64,000 bases of DNA, taken from Campylobacterales bacterium (lineage in GTDB: Bacteria > Campylobacterota > Campylobacteria > Campylobacterales > Sulfurimonadaceae). Below the pieces are notes generated by a model. The model saw nothing but the letters and a program-made list of their open reading frames with translations, searched no databases and was not told the DNA's origin. The translations under genes were made by a program, and so were the position numbers. Location of the stretch: the NCBI GenBank assembly GCA_026390165.1, contig JAPLGM010000006.1:26686-90685 (forward strand), written 5' to 3'. Positions 27,928 through 37,310 of this stretch are shown here, in pieces (position 1 is the stretch's first letter; every line of letters begins with the position of its first letter).

Positions 27928-30081
27928 ATGGAAGATAAAAATTTACAAGGTAAATTGCTCATTGGTCACGATGACTGCAATAATTCAAATAACGAAAGTT
28001 TTGATGATGTCCTATCTCAACGGCTTAATCGCCGTGATCTGATGAAGTTAAGTGCTGGACTTATTGGATCGACATTGTTTGGTTCATTTATGAGTGGATG
28101 TAATTCGGATGAAACAACTCCTGCAACTTCCCCTGTTGCAGCGGCGGCACTTTTATCGTTTACCCCTGTTGCTAAAAATATGAATGATACTGTTACCGTT
28201 GCGACGGGGTATACAGCGAATGTCCTTTACCGTGTCGGTGATCCGATCAAGCTGGGTGTTAATAATTATCTTAATGACGGAACGGATACCGATTTTGACA
28301 GCCGAAGCGGCGATTGTCATGATGGTATGAAATATTTTGGTCTCAAAGCAGATAATAGCGGATATGAATTGACCAATTCCACTAACGGCTTGATGTGCAT
28401 TAACCATGAATACATTAACCAAAACTATCTTCATACGGTAGCGGAAGTCGCTGCTATCAATAATGCTTCACGTATTCCTGCTCAAGTAGACAAAGAGATG
28501 GCAGCACATGGGGTTGCTGTTATCAAGATCACGAATGGCGGTACAGGTTTTGCCCTCGATAAAACATCAGGGTATAACCGTCGTATCACTGCAACTACAC
28601 CGATGAAGCTCCAAGGAGTTGCAGCGGGAAGTTCTTATATGGTAACGCCTTATTCAACAACAGGTATGGCTACACGTGGTACGGTGAATAACTGCGCCAA
28701 TGGGTATACCCCATGGGGAACGTATCTGACGTGCGAAGAGAATTGGAACGGTTATTTCAAATACAGTGCTACTGGTCGTACCGCGAAAGAGGTTGCTGCG
28801 TTTAGCCGTTATGGACTCTCAGCAACTAGCCGCTATGGCTGGGAAAGTGTTTATACGCAATGGATGGCAACGGTAACCGGTGCGGATGCAACAGCCGATT
28901 ACCGTTATGGGCCAAATACGTTTGGCTACAATGTCGAGATCGATCCGTTTAATCCAACCTCAACTCCTGTCAAACATACGGCAATGGGACGTTTCGCTCA
29001 TGAGGGGTGCTGGCCGGCGAAAGCAACGGCGGGTAAACCGGTTGTTTTTTACATGGGAGATGATTCCAAAGGGGAGTACATCTATAAATTTGTCTCAACC
29101 CAAAACTGGGATGCAGCGGATGCAACAGGCGGACTCACTGCGGGTGCGAAGTATTTGGACAGCGGAACGCTCTATGTTGCCAAATTCAATGCGGATGGAA
29201 CAGGAAACTGGCTCAAACTCGATATTTCTGAAACGGCAATCGCAACGTATGCAACGTATACGTTTGCTGACGCTGCCGATGTCGCTGTTCATAGCCGACT
29301 TGCTGCCGATGCGATGGGCGCAACCAAAATGGACCGTCCGGAGTGGGGCGGTGTTCACCCGACTACGGGTGAGGTTTATATGACGTTGACCAATAACTCC
29401 AACCGTGCCAAAACCGGTTCGTATGGCCTTGATGCGGCTAACCCACGTTACTACACCGATACGTATAACGTTACTACTACCAACAAAGGGAATGTCAACG
29501 GTCATATCATCCGATGGAAAGAGACAGGTAGTGAACCTGCTGCAACGACATTTGCATGGGATATTTATCTCTTCGGGGCACAATCCGATGCCAATGCCAC
29601 CAATGTAAATCTTTCCGGTCTAACTGCCGATAATGATTTTTCAAGCCCTGACGGATTATGGTTCAGTGACGTATCAAAAGGTCTTATGTGGATTCAGACG
29701 GATGATGGAGCCTATACCGATACGACCAACTGTATGCTTTTGGCGGCATTGCCTGGCAGTGTCAATGACGGCACGGCCACCTCTGTTACTAGTTTGGCTG
29801 TTCCAACCAACGGTACCGCTGATCAAGCGATCACAACCTATGTCGGAGCTAAACCGGGGACAACCAAGCTGAAGCGTTTTCTTGTCGGACCTAAAGATTG
29901 TGAAATCACAGGTATCACCGAAACACCGGACGGTAAAACGATTTTTGTCAATGTTCAGCACCCTGGTGAAGACGGAACAACAACAGCTCTTACGAGCCAC
30001 TGGCCTGATGGTGAAACGACTCGTCCTCGTTCATCAACCATCGTAATAACGAAAAATGACGGCGGCATCGTCGGAATATAA
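27928..30081 (+). CDS. phoX: PhoX-type (DUF839) alkaline phosphatase, Tat-exported
   Basis: A 717-residue protein; the ATG at 27928 follows AAAAGGA. The N-terminus carries a twin-arginine signal (LNRRDLMKLSAGLIG, Arg35-Arg36) and a possible lipobox ending at Cys58. PhoX enzymes are periplasmic calcium/iron alkaline phosphatases that release phosphate from organic esters. Conserved-looking segments include LMCINHEYIN, WGTYLTCEENWNGYF, GRFAHEGCWPA and DRPEWGGVHPTTGEVYMTLTNN, the last two being family hallmarks for metal binding. Tat export fits cytoplasmic folding around metal. Probably phosphate-starvation regulated in relatives; not shown here. Ends convergent with the secretion operon. Confidence 0.88.
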   Translation: MEDKNLQGKLLIGHDDCNNSNNESFDDVLSQRLNRRDLMKLSAGLIGSTLFGSFMSGCNSDETTPATSPVAAAALLSFTPVAKNMNDTVTVATGYTANVLYRVGDPIKLGVNNYLNDGTDTDFDSRSGDCHDGMKYFGLKADNSGYELTNSTNGLMCINHEYINQNYLHTVAEVAAINNASRIPAQVDKEMAAHGVAVIKITNGGTGFALDKTSGYNRRITATTPMKLQGVAAGSSYMVTPYSTTGMATRGTVNNCANGYTPWGTYLTCEENWNGYFKYSATGRTAKEVAAFSRYGLSATSRYGWESVYTQWMATVTGADATADYRYGPNTFGYNVEIDPFNPTSTPVKHTAMGRFAHEGCWPAKATAGKPVVFYMGDDSKGEYIYKFVSTQNWDAADATGGLTAGAKYLDSGTLYVAKFNADGTGNWLKLDISETAIATYATYTFADAADVAVHSRLAADAMGATKMDRPEWGGVHPTTGEVYMTLTNNSNRAKTGSYGLDAANPRYYTDTYNVTTTNKGNVNGHIIRWKETGSEPAATTFAWDIYLFGAQSDANATNVNLSGLTADNDFSSPDGLWFSDVSKGLMWIQTDDGAYTDTTNCMLLAALPGSVNDGTATSVTSLAVPTNGTADQAITTYVGAKPGTTKLKRFLVGPKDCEITGITETPDGKTIFVNVQHPGEDGTTTALTSHWPDGETTRPRSSTIVITKNDGGIVGI

Positions 30082-30130
30082 GTAATCCTCCCCTTAGGGG
30101 GGAATCGTCCTCTTTATCCTCCTGAAAAAA

Positions 30131-31348
30131 TCACCCCAAATTCAGTGAAAAAATCGGCAACAGCATCGCCGTAACCATAACGCCGATAACTCCTCCGATG
30201 ATGAGCATGAGGGAGGGTTCAAGGACGGAGAGGAAGAGGGTGATTTTGTCTTTATTCGTTTCGATATAGAGGGCGGAGAGGTGATCGAGCATCGAGGCTA
30301 CTTCACTCGTCTCTTCCCCGATAGCAATCGCTTCAATAAAGGAGTCGTCGATGTGGTACCCTTGCGTTTGGCTCAAGGCGTTGGAGAGGGATGACCCCTC
30401 GACGACTTTACTAGAAGCGTTCTCGAAAAGCTCTTTGATCACTTCAGAGGAGAGGGTAATACAGGAGAGTTTAATGGTGTTGACCATCGGTATCCCTGAG
30501 CGCATCAACAAGGATGCAATCGTACAAAAGCGTGCCAAATCTCCCGTTTCGACCATTTTTCCGACGATGGGGAGCTTAAGAATAAGGGAATGAACCCCTT
30601 TTTTAAATAGGGTGCTTGTTGCCATTTTGAACGAAAAAAGCCCGACTGCTGTCAAGAGTGCCAATGCCATCACGAGCCAATAGGTGGCAAAAAAATGGGC
30701 GAGGGTGATAATAAACTGGGTAAGAGCAGGGAGTGCTTGTCCCGTCGTCTCAAAAATGGCGGTGATTTTGGGGACAACGACAGTGAGCATAAACGAGATC
30801 ATCAGCAACGAGACAACGATGATAAACGAGGGGTAGACCAATGCTTGGGAGAGCTGTTTTTTAATCCTCTCTTGGAGAATCAGATAGCTGGAGAGTTCAT
30901 TAAGCACTTCGGCAAGTATTCCCCGATCTTCCGAAATTTTCAGCGTACCGATATAGAAAACGGGGAGGGTGAAATGATCTTGGGACTCTAGCGCTTGGGC
31001 GAAACTTTTCCCCTCATGGATATGAGAGATAAGGGTCTCAAAGAAACGCTCCATACGGGGGTTATTACGATTTTGATGCTTGAGGAGGGTGAGGGAACGC
31101 ACCAACGGAATCCCCGCATTGAGATAGACAGCAAGATCACGGCTCATGGTTGAGAGCACCTGAGAGGGAAGAGTTTTATGTCCAAAGGCGGCGATGATCC
31201 CTAAAAAGCTCTCCTCATGCGGTGAGATACTAGAGAATAAAATTCCCTGTCCTTTGAGCTTCTTTTTTGCCTCCTCGATGTTGGAGGCTTCGATGGTCGC
31301 TTTTAGGGGGGAGCCGCTGCTATCAAGTCCTTTGTAGAGAAATTCCAT
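30131..31348 (-). CDS. gspF: Type II secretion inner-membrane protein GspF
   Basis: A 405-residue polytopic platform protein with two homologous T2SSF domains (residues about 65-190 and 270-390) and three membrane helices (near 170, 220 and 380). LSTMSRDLAVYLNAGIPLVRSL and CTIASLLMRSGIPMVNTI are the two matching repeat starts. GspF anchors the assembly ATPase and organises the pseudopilus. Last gene of the minus-strand operon; its start overlaps the gspE stop by one base (TAATG). Confidence 0.92.
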   Translation of the reverse strand: MEFLYKGLDSSGSPLKATIEASNIEEAKKKLKGQGILFSSISPHEESFLGIIAAFGHKTLPSQVLSTMSRDLAVYLNAGIPLVRSLTLLKHQNRNNPRMERFFETLISHIHEGKSFAQALESQDHFTLPVFYIGTLKISEDRGILAEVLNELSSYLILQERIKKQLSQALVYPSFIIVVSLLMISFMLTVVVPKITAIFETTGQALPALTQFIITLAHFFATYWLVMALALLTAVGLFSFKMATSTLFKKGVHSLILKLPIVGKMVETGDLARFCTIASLLMRSGIPMVNTIKLSCITLSSEVIKELFENASSKVVEGSSLSNALSQTQGYHIDDSFIEAIAIGEETSEVASMLDHLSALYIETNKDKITLFLSVLEPSLMLIIGGVIGVMVTAMLLPIFSLNLG

Positions 31349-32862
31349 TAGACCTCTTTCACCCCAACCCGAATAATCTCATCAAGACTCGTTGTTTGAC
31401 TTTGCAAGAGTTCAATCAACTGATCGGAGAGGAACTTCATCCCTTTTGTTTTCATCAAAGATCTGATCTCACTGTCCCCTTCACTCTCTTTGAGAATCGT
31501 CCGTACCGATTCATCGACCATTAAGAACTCGCCGATGGCGACACGTCCGCGATACCCTGTGTTGTGACAATGACTGCACCCTTTGGGGTGTGAAATAGAA
31601 AGTCCGTGAGGGAGTCCGAGTTCATCGGCATCTTTGTTGGAGAGTTTCATACTCTCTTTACACTCACTACATAACCGGCGGACAAGCCGTTGCGCCAAAA
31701 CCCCCAAGAGGGTCGAGGTGATAAGAAACTTATCCAGCCCCATATCCTCAAGCCGTGTGAGAGCGGCGGTGGCATTATTGGTGTGAAGGGTCGAGAGGAC
31801 GAGGTGTCCCGTCATCGCCGCTTGGATGGCGATATGAGCCGTTTCGGTATCCCGTATCTCTCCGATCATGATGACATCGGGATCTTGGCGCAAGATGGAG
31901 CGCAGTCCACTGGCAAAGGTGAGTCCCGCTTTGGTATTGACGGCAATTTGGCTGACGTGGGGGGCATCGTACTCGACGGGGTCTTCAATGGAGATGATGT
32001 TCTTTTCAGGACTTGCCAGCTGTTGGAGAAAAGAGTGCAGTGTCGTCGATTTACCGCTTCCCGTGGGACCCGTGACCAAGATAATACCGTGGGAGAACTG
32101 GAGTAGCTCTTCAAACGCACTGGTGGTTGTCTCATCAAACCCCAACTCCCGTAAGGTAGGGATAGTGGACGCTTGCATCAAGAGACGCAAAACCACCCGT
32201 TCGCCGTGATAGGTGGGGAGGACGGAGACGCGGATGTCGAGACTTTTCCCCGCCACTTTGACCTGTGTTCGTCCATCTTGGGGAAGCCGTTTTTCGGAGA
32301 TATCAAGGGCGGAGATGACTTTGATACGGCTGATGATGAGGTCGATGATGTTTTTATCAAGGTCAATATGTTTGATAAGGGCACCGTCGATACGAAAGCG
32401 TACCTCCCCTTTTTTCTCATGCGTTTCGATGTGAATATCACTCGCTTTACGCTTGATCGCCTGATAAAAGATCGTATTGACAAACTTGATGATGGGGGCG
32501 GACTCTTCACTGGTGAGGAGATCGGCGGAGTTCTTGATAAAATCGACCAAGGAGAGCTCTTCATCAATAAATTCATTGCTGTCGGGAGTTGATTTGGAGA
32601 TTTCTAGATCGGTTTTGAGTTCGAGAAATTTGAGATAGAGGTTTTCAAACCCTGCAACACTGAGATGGGCCAAGGGAATGGTGAGAGAGAGTTTGTTATA
32701 AAGCTGAAGAGCGGTGATCTTTTGTGTTTCGGGGATGATGGCGTACAGAATCCCTTTATGGGTGCAAAACAGCAGGGAGTGGCGAATACACAGTGGAATG
32801 TCGATCCCCTCAGGGATGGCGAACTCTATGACACTCTCCTCCAAAAACGGAAAGGAGATCAT
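31348..32862 (-). CDS. gspE: Type II secretion ATPase GspE
   Basis: A 504-residue secretion ATPase. Motifs in order: an N-terminal MshEN-like region, the Arg-rich RFRIDGALIKHIDL and RLPQDGRTQVKVAGK segment, Walker A GPTGSGKSTT, Asp box ISIEDPVEY, Walker B IMIGEIRDTETA, His box LVLSTLHTNNA, and a C-terminal zinc tetracysteine (CSEC then CSHC). All catalytic motifs are intact. It powers pseudopilus assembly from the cytoplasmic face. Overlaps gspD by four bases, showing translational coupling. Confidence 0.95.
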   Translation of the reverse strand: MISFPFLEESVIEFAIPEGIDIPLCIRHSLLFCTHKGILYAIIPETQKITALQLYNKLSLTIPLAHLSVAGFENLYLKFLELKTDLEISKSTPDSNEFIDEELSLVDFIKNSADLLTSEESAPIIKFVNTIFYQAIKRKASDIHIETHEKKGEVRFRIDGALIKHIDLDKNIIDLIISRIKVISALDISEKRLPQDGRTQVKVAGKSLDIRVSVLPTYHGERVVLRLLMQASTIPTLRELGFDETTTSAFEELLQFSHGIILVTGPTGSGKSTTLHSFLQQLASPEKNIISIEDPVEYDAPHVSQIAVNTKAGLTFASGLRSILRQDPDVIMIGEIRDTETAHIAIQAAMTGHLVLSTLHTNNATAALTRLEDMGLDKFLITSTLLGVLAQRLVRRLCSECKESMKLSNKDADELGLPHGLSISHPKGCSHCHNTGYRGRVAIGEFLMVDESVRTILKESEGDSEIRSLMKTKGMKFLSDQLIELLQSQTTSLDEIIRVGVKEV

Positions 32863-34463
32863 GGCTTGACCACTTTTTTCGCTTCGATTTTCTTCGTGAT
32901 GTTGGCAATATAACGCTCTTGGAGGGCATCAAGTTCACTAAGTTGCGTCCGTAAGGCACTCAAATCACTACTTTTTTCGATGATATAGGGGGTGAGGAGG
33001 ATGACGAGATTAATCCGATCTTGACTGCTAGCTTTACTCTTAAAGAGATTGCCGAGATAGGGGATGTCTCCCAAAAAGGGGACTTTCGTATTCGTTTCAT
33101 CGATTTTTTCCCGAATAAGCCCTCCGATAATAACACTCTCTCCGTTGTTGACAATAGCGGAAGTGAGCACTTCGCGTTTCGTCGTACTGGGGCGGTCGGC
33201 GATGGAGTTGGGTTCAATATCTTCGAGTTTGGCAGTAACCCCCAAAAGAACTTTATGGTCATTGGAAAGGCGCGGTTTGATTTTGAGGGTGAGCCCGATG
33301 TCTTGGCGGGTATAGTTTTGGGTTATCCCTGTTCCCACCCCTTGTGTTACTCCTGAGCTAATAGACTCGGTTCTCCCCACATAAATGGAGGATTCTTGAT
33401 TGTCGATACACAAGATGGAGGGTTCAGAGAGGATATTCGCGGCACCATTGGTATTGAGGAGGGAGATATTCGCCCCCAGTGCAATTCCGCTGGCGAGGGT
33501 AGGAAGGGTGATGGCACTAAGCATGCTTGTATCTAATGATATCGCCGATGTTATACCGTCACCTAGTAGTGTATCAAAGGTAAACAAACCATTTGATCCC
33601 ACTTTCGCCCCTCCGGATAGCCCGTATTTGATCCCCAGTGCTTCCGATTTTTTTTCACTGATTTCGATGATTTTCGCCCGCACATAAACTTGCTGACGAT
33701 CATGGTCAAGTTCACGTATCGTCGCTTCCAAACTTTTGAAAAGCTCTTCGCTGGTGATAACAATGAGGGAATTCGTCGTATCGTCGTTGGTGATACTTGG
33801 GGGTTGTTGTCCCGGCATAAGGGTCATTTTTCCCAAAATTGTGTTGAGGGTGGTGACGAGGAGTTTGGCATCGGCATTTTTGAGGGGGATGACGTGGGTC
33901 GTATTGGCAATGGACTCATCCCGTGCATCCAGAATTTTCATCGCCTTTTGAATGGTGGCAATATTTTCGGGAAAGTCGGTGACGATGACCGAATTGGACT
34001 CTTTGGATGAGGTAATTTTGGCATTTTTGGTCGTGAAGTGCTTGATCTTTGCTGCCATCGTTTCGGCAGAGGCAAAACGGAAGGTAAAGATATAATTTTG
34101 CATTTGGGGAATATCGCTTTTTTGCATCAAAGGGAGATTCATTTGCGTCGCATCAACGGTTTTTACGACACTCAAATATCCCCCCCCACTGTCGATGAGG
34201 GTGTACCCTTTGGCATCGAGCGTTGTTTCGAGAATTTTATAGAGCTCTTTTTTACTAATGGGTTTATTCCCTGCGTAGCTGATCGTCCCTGGGATCTCTT
34301 CACCGATAAAAATATTTTTATGGGTCGTGGCTGCGACGAGTTTGATCATATCACTGATCCCCATGCCATCGATGGCAAGAGAGATTTTGTCGTGTGCAGG
34401 GGAGGCGGCTAAGAGTGTAGCGAGTGTGCTTGCGAGGAGAAAAAATTTAACGGGTAATTTCAT
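32859..34463 (-). CDS. gspD: Type II secretion secretin GspD
   Basis: A 534-residue secretin with a signal peptide (FFLLASTLATLLAASPA), N0/N1 domains (residues 25-230, including KLLVTTLNTILGKMTL), and a C-terminal barrel domain with VPFLGDIPYLGNLFKS and INLVILLTPYII, which are secretin hallmarks. The double-ring outer-membrane channel lets folded proteins out. It is shorter than the 650-residue enteric proteins, with fewer N-domains. Its start overlaps the end of gspC by 17 bases. Confidence 0.93.
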   Translation of the reverse strand: MKLPVKFFLLASTLATLLAASPAHDKISLAIDGMGISDMIKLVAATTHKNIFIGEEIPGTISYAGNKPISKKELYKILETTLDAKGYTLIDSGGGYLSVVKTVDATQMNLPLMQKSDIPQMQNYIFTFRFASAETMAAKIKHFTTKNAKITSSKESNSVIVTDFPENIATIQKAMKILDARDESIANTTHVIPLKNADAKLLVTTLNTILGKMTLMPGQQPPSITNDDTTNSLIVITSEELFKSLEATIRELDHDRQQVYVRAKIIEISEKKSEALGIKYGLSGGAKVGSNGLFTFDTLLGDGITSAISLDTSMLSAITLPTLASGIALGANISLLNTNGAANILSEPSILCIDNQESSIYVGRTESISSGVTQGVGTGITQNYTRQDIGLTLKIKPRLSNDHKVLLGVTAKLEDIEPNSIADRPSTTKREVLTSAIVNNGESVIIGGLIREKIDETNTKVPFLGDIPYLGNLFKSKASSQDRINLVILLTPYIIEKSSDLSALRTQLSELDALQERYIANITKKIEAKKVVKP

Positions 34464-35274
34464 AGATGAGTTCCTTGTCGAGGTTATTGCGCAGTACGAG
34501 TATGCGTATGCTTCGAAGATGGGGTACTTGACTAATTAAGGCCAACATATCGGGGTACGATTCAATTTTTTTGTTGTTGATCGATTGGATAATATCACCG
34601 TTTACAATCCCCATTTGGGCGAAAACAACGTCTGGGGATATCGAATTGACCCGAAATCCTGTGATTTTGCCTTGATTCATTTCGGGGGTGATGTCGAGTT
34701 TCTTCCCAAGGGTTTGGAGGTCACTGAGTTGTTCGGAAATCGTTTGATAGGGAATACTTCGCCATTCATTTTCTTGGGCATCAGGGTGGGCAGGATCGGC
34801 TACAGCCCGAGTCACAATTTCTTGACGACTAAGGTTGTCATCAAACCCCAATCGGAGACGATACGTTTTCCCATAGCCTCGAAACAGTGCCGCCGTATCG
34901 GTGAGAGAAACAAGATGAAAGGCGTTTTTATACACTCCATGCAAAGGGACGACAGTGGAGATTTTTCCATCGCTAATACTGATAAAAGAGTCACTATCGG
35001 AGCGGTAGATTGCCTTTATCCGATGGGGTTCAGGAACCAAGGTTGTGGTGCTCACCGTCTTGGTGTGAATTGCCCCTTCGAAATGTTCTATAATCCCAAA
35101 CTTTTGTCCCAAATGGAAAATATTGAAAAAAGGGTCAAATGAGCTTAAAAACCGTTCTTGGGATGCTGTCGATAAAAAGGCTCCTCCAAAGGTGGTGAGA
35201 CTCCATATTAGGACGAACGGCAGTGCGAAGTAGTTAAAGCGTCGAAGGAGAAATTCGTTAAAAAGTTGTTTCAT
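34447..35274 (-). CDS. gspC: Type II secretion protein GspC (PDZ-type)
   Basis: A 275-residue bitopic protein linking the inner-membrane platform to the secretin. I start it at the ATG at 35272-35274. A membrane helix covers residues about 15-32. A homology-region beta domain follows (YRSDSDSFISI, VPLHGVYKNAFHLVSL). The C-terminal PDZ-like domain has FRVNSISPDVVFAQMGIVNGDIIQSINNKK split by a short loop. This PDZ module helps select substrates in other T2SS. Overlaps the upstream GspN-like gene by 17 bases. Confidence 0.85.
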   Translation of the reverse strand: MKQLFNEFLLRRFNYFALPFVLIWSLTTFGGAFLSTASQERFLSSFDPFFNIFHLGQKFGIIEHFEGAIHTKTVSTTTLVPEPHRIKAIYRSDSDSFISISDGKISTVVPLHGVYKNAFHLVSLTDTAALFRGYGKTYRLRLGFDDNLSRQEIVTRAVADPAHPDAQENEWRSIPYQTISEQLSDLQTLGKKLDITPEMNQGKITGFRVNSISPDVVFAQMGIVNGDIIQSINNKKIESYPDMLALISQVPHLRSIRILVLRNNLDKELIYEITR

Positions 35275-35770
35275 ACACGAGCCCCTCTTTTTCGGTATGG
35301 AGTTTAAAGACAAGGAGGGGATAGCGTCGTAACTCAGGGGTAGGGTCAAAGACGAGTCGTACTTTTTGATCGACCAGATCAACATCCCCGTTGCATTGCC
35401 CGAAATCTCCCTCTCCGTGGAGTTGGAGACTTAACGGATGCCACAGCGAATAGGTGAGGGTCATCGTCTCGATGGCTCCGGGAAAAAAGGGGCGATAGAG
35501 GGGGGAAACGGTGACCTGCGAGAGGGTAAGCTGGTTAAAAAAAATCCAAGGGGTAAGTCGAATATTTTCTATTGCAGCGATGTTGATAGTGTCCATCATA
35601 ACGGTTGCGTTTTGGACATCCAAATAGAGGTAACGGTTATCAAGAGTTTCTCCTGTAAGAACGATATTTTTTTCCAGAAGGAGTTGCTCAAAAGTATAAT
35701 AGAGCTTCTCTTTTGGAAGAAGTATAATGATAAGGAGAAGGAGATAAAGAGGATAAAGGAGGGGTCTCAT
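35258..35770 (-). CDS. GspN-like type II secretion component
   Basis: A 170-residue protein with one N-terminal membrane helix (LLYPLYLLLLIIILLP) and a beta-rich periplasmic part. SLWHPLSLQLHGEGDFGQCNGDVDL and the position between the M-like and C genes suggest an abbreviated GspN. The assignment rests mainly on context, size and membrane topology. Coupled by four-base overlap to the gene before it. Confidence 0.55.
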   Translation of the reverse strand: MRPLLYPLYLLLLIIILLPKEKLYYTFEQLLLEKNIVLTGETLDNRYLYLDVQNATVMMDTINIAAIENIRLTPWIFFNQLTLSQVTVSPLYRPFFPGAIETMTLTYSLWHPLSLQLHGEGDFGQCNGDVDLVDQKVRLVFDPTPELRRYPLLVFKLHTEKEGLVYETTF

Positions 35771-36168
35771 GCTTCAACCTCTACGATGATGACACCTTTG
35801 GAGCTACTATTACGTTGCAACGTCAATTTCTTGATGACTAACATAGAGTTAAGAAGTTTATTCGCAATATGGTTAAACTCATTCGATGAAAGATTTGTAA
35901 ATTCCAGATAAAGGGCTCCTCCGCGTCTCTCCTCTTTACTCATACTGGGGAGAGTTTTTAAATAGGTCAACTCATTTTGGGAGGTCGTAGTTGACCAGCG
36001 TGTTTTGAGGCTCTCAATCTCTTTGGCTTGTACGGTGAGGGTCGTAATGTCGTTTTGGGATTCTTCAAGGCTACTTGAAGAGCTGAGGGCGAAAATTCCT
36101 GCGATAGTGATCAGCACAAGGGTGATAATCATGGCGAGTGAGAGTCTGTTTTCTGCGGTATATTTCAT
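35767..36168 (-). CDS. GspM-like type II secretion protein
   Basis: A 133-residue bitopic protein: a membrane helix at about residues 11-28, a short coiled region, then a ferredoxin-like C-terminal part (LLNSMLVIKKLTLQRN). The ATG at 36166-36168 overlaps the upstream stop (ATGA), the usual sign of coupling; a TTG nine bases earlier is less likely. GspM pairs with GspL in the inner-membrane platform. Called from position and topology more than from motifs. Confidence 0.6.
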   Translation of the reverse strand: MKYTAENRLSLAMIITLVLITIAGIFALSSSSSLEESQNDITTLTVQAKEIESLKTRWSTTTSQNELTYLKTLPSMSKEERRGGALYLEFTNLSSNEFNHIANKLLNSMLVIKKLTLQRNSSSKGVIIVEVEA

Positions 36169-37310
36169 GGAATCCAAACCTCAAGTTGATTGCCGTGTTC
36201 ACTTATTTTCGCCTTTTTAAACGGTTTCATAATTGCTTTTTTAAGATCCTCTTTGACTTTATTTTCCGAAGCATTGAGAAGTATTTTAATATTTTTTCCA
36301 TCATAAACAATCTCATCTATCCCCTCCCCTTGAAATACGAGAAGAGAAGGGGTTGGGATATTGGATGAACCATTGACTAACAAACGGTTAGGTTCTCCTG
36401 GGTTGGAACCGGGGATGAGGACGACACCCTCCACGGGAGCAGAGGAGGGTGTCACTGTTTGCGAAGGGGTATTTACGTTGGTAGGCAAAGTTGCGTGGAT
36501 GGAGAGATCACTAATATGGAGAAATTGTTCGCGAAGACGAAGTTGTCCCGCCTCTTTTTTTTGAAGGGAGCGTGTCAGTGCGTCACGTTCAAAGGAGGTT
36601 TCAGGGAGTTTGTCATGATCCAGCACCTCTTCCTTAAGGGAATCTAATCGCCCCATCTCTTGATAATTCAATACGGTATGTGCCGTTAAATTTCCCAATA
36701 TAAGGATCAAAATAAACAAGGTTTTTTTAACGGTTTTAGAGGTGAGCGTCGGTGAACTTAACTGTTCTACTGGGATGGATTGGATAAAAAAACGGGGTTT
36801 GGCTAATGCCTCATTGATACCGATAGCACCATTGATGTGAAGGTAATCCGAATCAATTTCGATGACAACCCCCTCAATGGTGGTTAATATTTTCCCATTA
36901 TCCAGACGAATCGGATGTTCTTCATCGGCAAATACCCATTGGGCAAAAGTAAACTTTTCAATCACGGCAGTATGGGGAAAAGCGTGGAGTTTATGAGAAA
37001 TTTCGGCGGGATTATAGGCGATAAGGCTGTAACTGTTCTTTCCCGTTTTTTGAGCGGCATACCGATACTCATCACCTAGATCGAAGAGGGCTGGACCAAA
37101 TGTTGCTGCTTCTTTGGCAGTTTTAACATTGAGTACCGCTTGAATCGCCCAATAATCACGTGGAGGGAGGATCATGACGGAATTATTTGGGATATTTTCT
37201 GGAAGTTCATCACTATAAACTAAGATGGTAGGAGAGCACACAAAACGGTATAAAAAAGGATACTTTTGGCACAGTGATCGTAATCCCTGAAAACGATTAG
37301 AGAAACTCAA
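36165..37310 (-). CDS. GspL-like type II secretion protein
   Basis: A 381-residue bitopic protein. About 195 cytoplasmic residues come first, then a membrane helix (KKTLFILILILGNLTAHTVL), a coiled region, a Pro/Thr/Ser-rich linker, and a small C-terminal domain (LLVFQGEGIDEIVYDGKNIK). This matches the GspL plan, in which the cytoplasmic domain binds GspE. The start appears to be TTG at 37310, with AAAAGG eight or nine bases upstream; the next ATG is 45 codons in. It overlaps the gspK gene by 14 bases. Confidence 0.65.
   Translation of the reverse strand: MSFSNRFQGLRSLCQKYPFLYRFVCSPTILVYSDELPENIPNNSVMILPPRDYWAIQAVLNVKTAKEAATFGPALFDLGDEYRYAAQKTGKNSYSLIAYNPAEISHKLHAFPHTAVIEKFTFAQWVFADEEHPIRLDNGKILTTIEGVVIEIDSDYLHINGAIGINEALAKPRFFIQSIPVEQLSSPTLTSKTVKKTLFILILILGNLTAHTVLNYQEMGRLDSLKEEVLDHDKLPETSFERDALTRSLQKKEAGQLRLREQFLHISDLSIHATLPTNVNTPSQTVTPSSAPVEGVVLIPGSNPGEPNRLLVNGSSNIPTPSLLVFQGEGIDEIVYDGKNIKILLNASENKVKEDLKKAIMKPFKKAKISEHGNQLEVWIP

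Noticed and set aside
30085..30125. A terminator after phoX (CCTCCCCTTAGGGGGG)
   Set aside because: Only about four good pairs with a three-base loop and no T-run; too weak to list.
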